A program made the position numbers and the translations under genes. A DNA stretch of 6,156 nucleotides from Actinomycetes bacterium (GTDB lineage: Bacteria > Actinomycetota > Acidimicrobiia > Acidimicrobiales > Bog-793), in contig JAKAOD010000201.1 of NCBI GenBank assembly GCA_021823365.1, forward strand, positions 1 through 6,156. Direction: 5' to 3'. Below, piece by piece: positions 5,596 to 6,156 of the stretch. Under the pieces are notes generated by a model. It was given only the letters and a program-made list of their open reading frames with translations, did no database searches and was not told the origin of the DNA. Positions within the stretch are counted from its first letter, which is position 1, and every line of letters begins with the position of its first letter.

Positions 5596-6156
5596 ATGTG
5601 GCGAGGGATCAGATATGCAGGAGCCGCGGCGCTGGTGGCGAGCACCGTGGCGGTGCTCGCGCCGGCAGCGGCGAGCAACGCTGCCCGCCAAGCCGGCGCG
5701 GTGGCCCGTAGTGCGGCAACGTCGACCAAGCCGAAGATCTGGTACGTGAACCCGCTTTTCTCGTATCCGCTCTGGCAAACATCGAGCAACTACTTCAAGC
5801 AGGAGGCCGCTACCAATGGTTACCACGCCACAGTCGTCGGGAACACCCAGCTCAATATTCCGCAGCAGCTCTCCGACATTGACGAGGCGGTGACGGCCGG
5901 GGCGCAGGGAATCATTACTTGCGATCTCGACCCGAAGACCTTTGGCAAGACGATCAAGGCGGCGGAGGCGAAGGGCGTAGTGATGGTCACGATCGGCTGT
6001 GTCGACAGTATCTCCGACTACTCCGTCGGGACAGATAACGCCGCTTGGGGCATCGAATCTGCCCAGATCATCGCCAAGCATGCCGGACCCGACGCGGTCG
6101 TGGGTGCAGTCGGCACCAACCTGACGACACCGAACCAGGCGGCCGCCTATCACGCC
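5596..6156 (+). CDS. Sugar ABC transporter solute-binding protein (Peripla_BP_4 type), 3' end cut by window
   Basis: The frame is open from ATG 5596 to the window edge, giving 187 residues; family members usually exceed 300. The N-terminus looks like a Sec signal peptide: W2-R-G-I-R with two arginines, a hydrophobic stretch at about 8-23, and small-residue cleavage options around PAAAS (23-27). No cysteine follows, so it does not look like a lipoprotein. The mature part begins the ribose/xylose-type periplasmic-binding fold: PKIWYVNPLFSYPLWQ (46-61), a helix to about 75, IDEAVTAGAQGIITCDLDP (95-113), the next strand VVMVTIG (128-134) and VGTDNAAWG (144-152). The order matches PF13407 proteins, which bind monosaccharides, autoinducer-2 or similar ligands. 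It presumably delivers the substrate for the upstream enzymes, and permease and ATPase genes probably follow beyond the window. The ligand is unknown. The strong SD at 5580-5586 sets the start. Confidence 0.9.
   Translation, partial: MWRGIRYAGAAALVASTVAVLAPAAASNAARQAGAVARSAATSTKPKIWYVNPLFSYPLWQTSSNYFKQEAATNGYHATVVGNTQLNIPQQLSDIDEAVTAGAQGIITCDLDPKTFGKTIKAAEAKGVVMVTIGCVDSISDYSVGTDNAAWGIESAQIIAKHAGPDAVVGAVGTNLTTPNQAAAYHA

Noticed and set aside
5530..6153. Minus-strand open frame of 207 codons opposite the solute-binding protein gene
   Set aside because: The + strand frame has a signal peptide, a strong SD and a recognisable binding-protein fold; the antisense product has none of these.
1..6156. 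Mobile element, CRISPR array, tRNA or rRNA
   Set aside because: No transposase, terminal inverted repeats, regularly spaced repeats or RNA gene signatures were seen; the window is almost fully occupied by metabolic genes.

Overview
The window is GC-rich throughout, with third codon positions dominated by G and C. Most starts are GTG or TTG, and genes are packed stop-on-start. Together with the protein types (a UPF0309-like SIS protein, a ribose-type ABC solute-binding protein), this suggests a high-GC bacterium, most likely an actinobacterium. The taxon is inferred and was not tested by any search.

All seven genes are on the + strand and look like one catabolic operon that continues past both window ends. 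In order: the C-terminal part of a DHDPS/NAL-family class I aldolase (up to 755); an FAD-dependent oxidoreductase of the PF12831 type (752-2038); a phosphotriesterase-family metal hydrolase, probably a lactonase (2035-3039); a SIS-domain sugar-phosphate-binding protein (3032-3805); a classical SDR dehydrogenase (3802-4578); a ribokinase-like PfkB kinase (4581-5522); and the N-terminal part of a secreted sugar-binding protein of an ABC importer (5596 to the window end). The first five genes each overlap the next by 4 to 8 bases. The SDR and kinase genes are 2 bases apart. The only real gap is 73 bases (5523-5595), which holds two inverted repeats and a strong Shine-Dalgarno sequence before the transporter gene.

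As a set, the genes fit uptake of a sugar or sugar-like compound, oxidation (SDR and/or flavoprotein), lactone opening (PTE-like hydrolase), phosphorylation (PfkB kinase), isomerisation or phosphosugar sensing (SIS protein) and retro-aldol cleavage of a 2-keto-acid (DHDPS-family aldolase). The substrate cannot be read from the sequence. The kinase has lost the two N-terminal ribose-contacting residues of ribokinase, and the aldolase has a changed pyruvate-loop motif, so an uncharacterised substrate is plausible. No known named pathway is matched gene for gene. The most unusual features are this gene combination, the 73-base leader with a possible SD-sequestering alternative fold, and a large hairpin inside the 3' end of the kinase gene.
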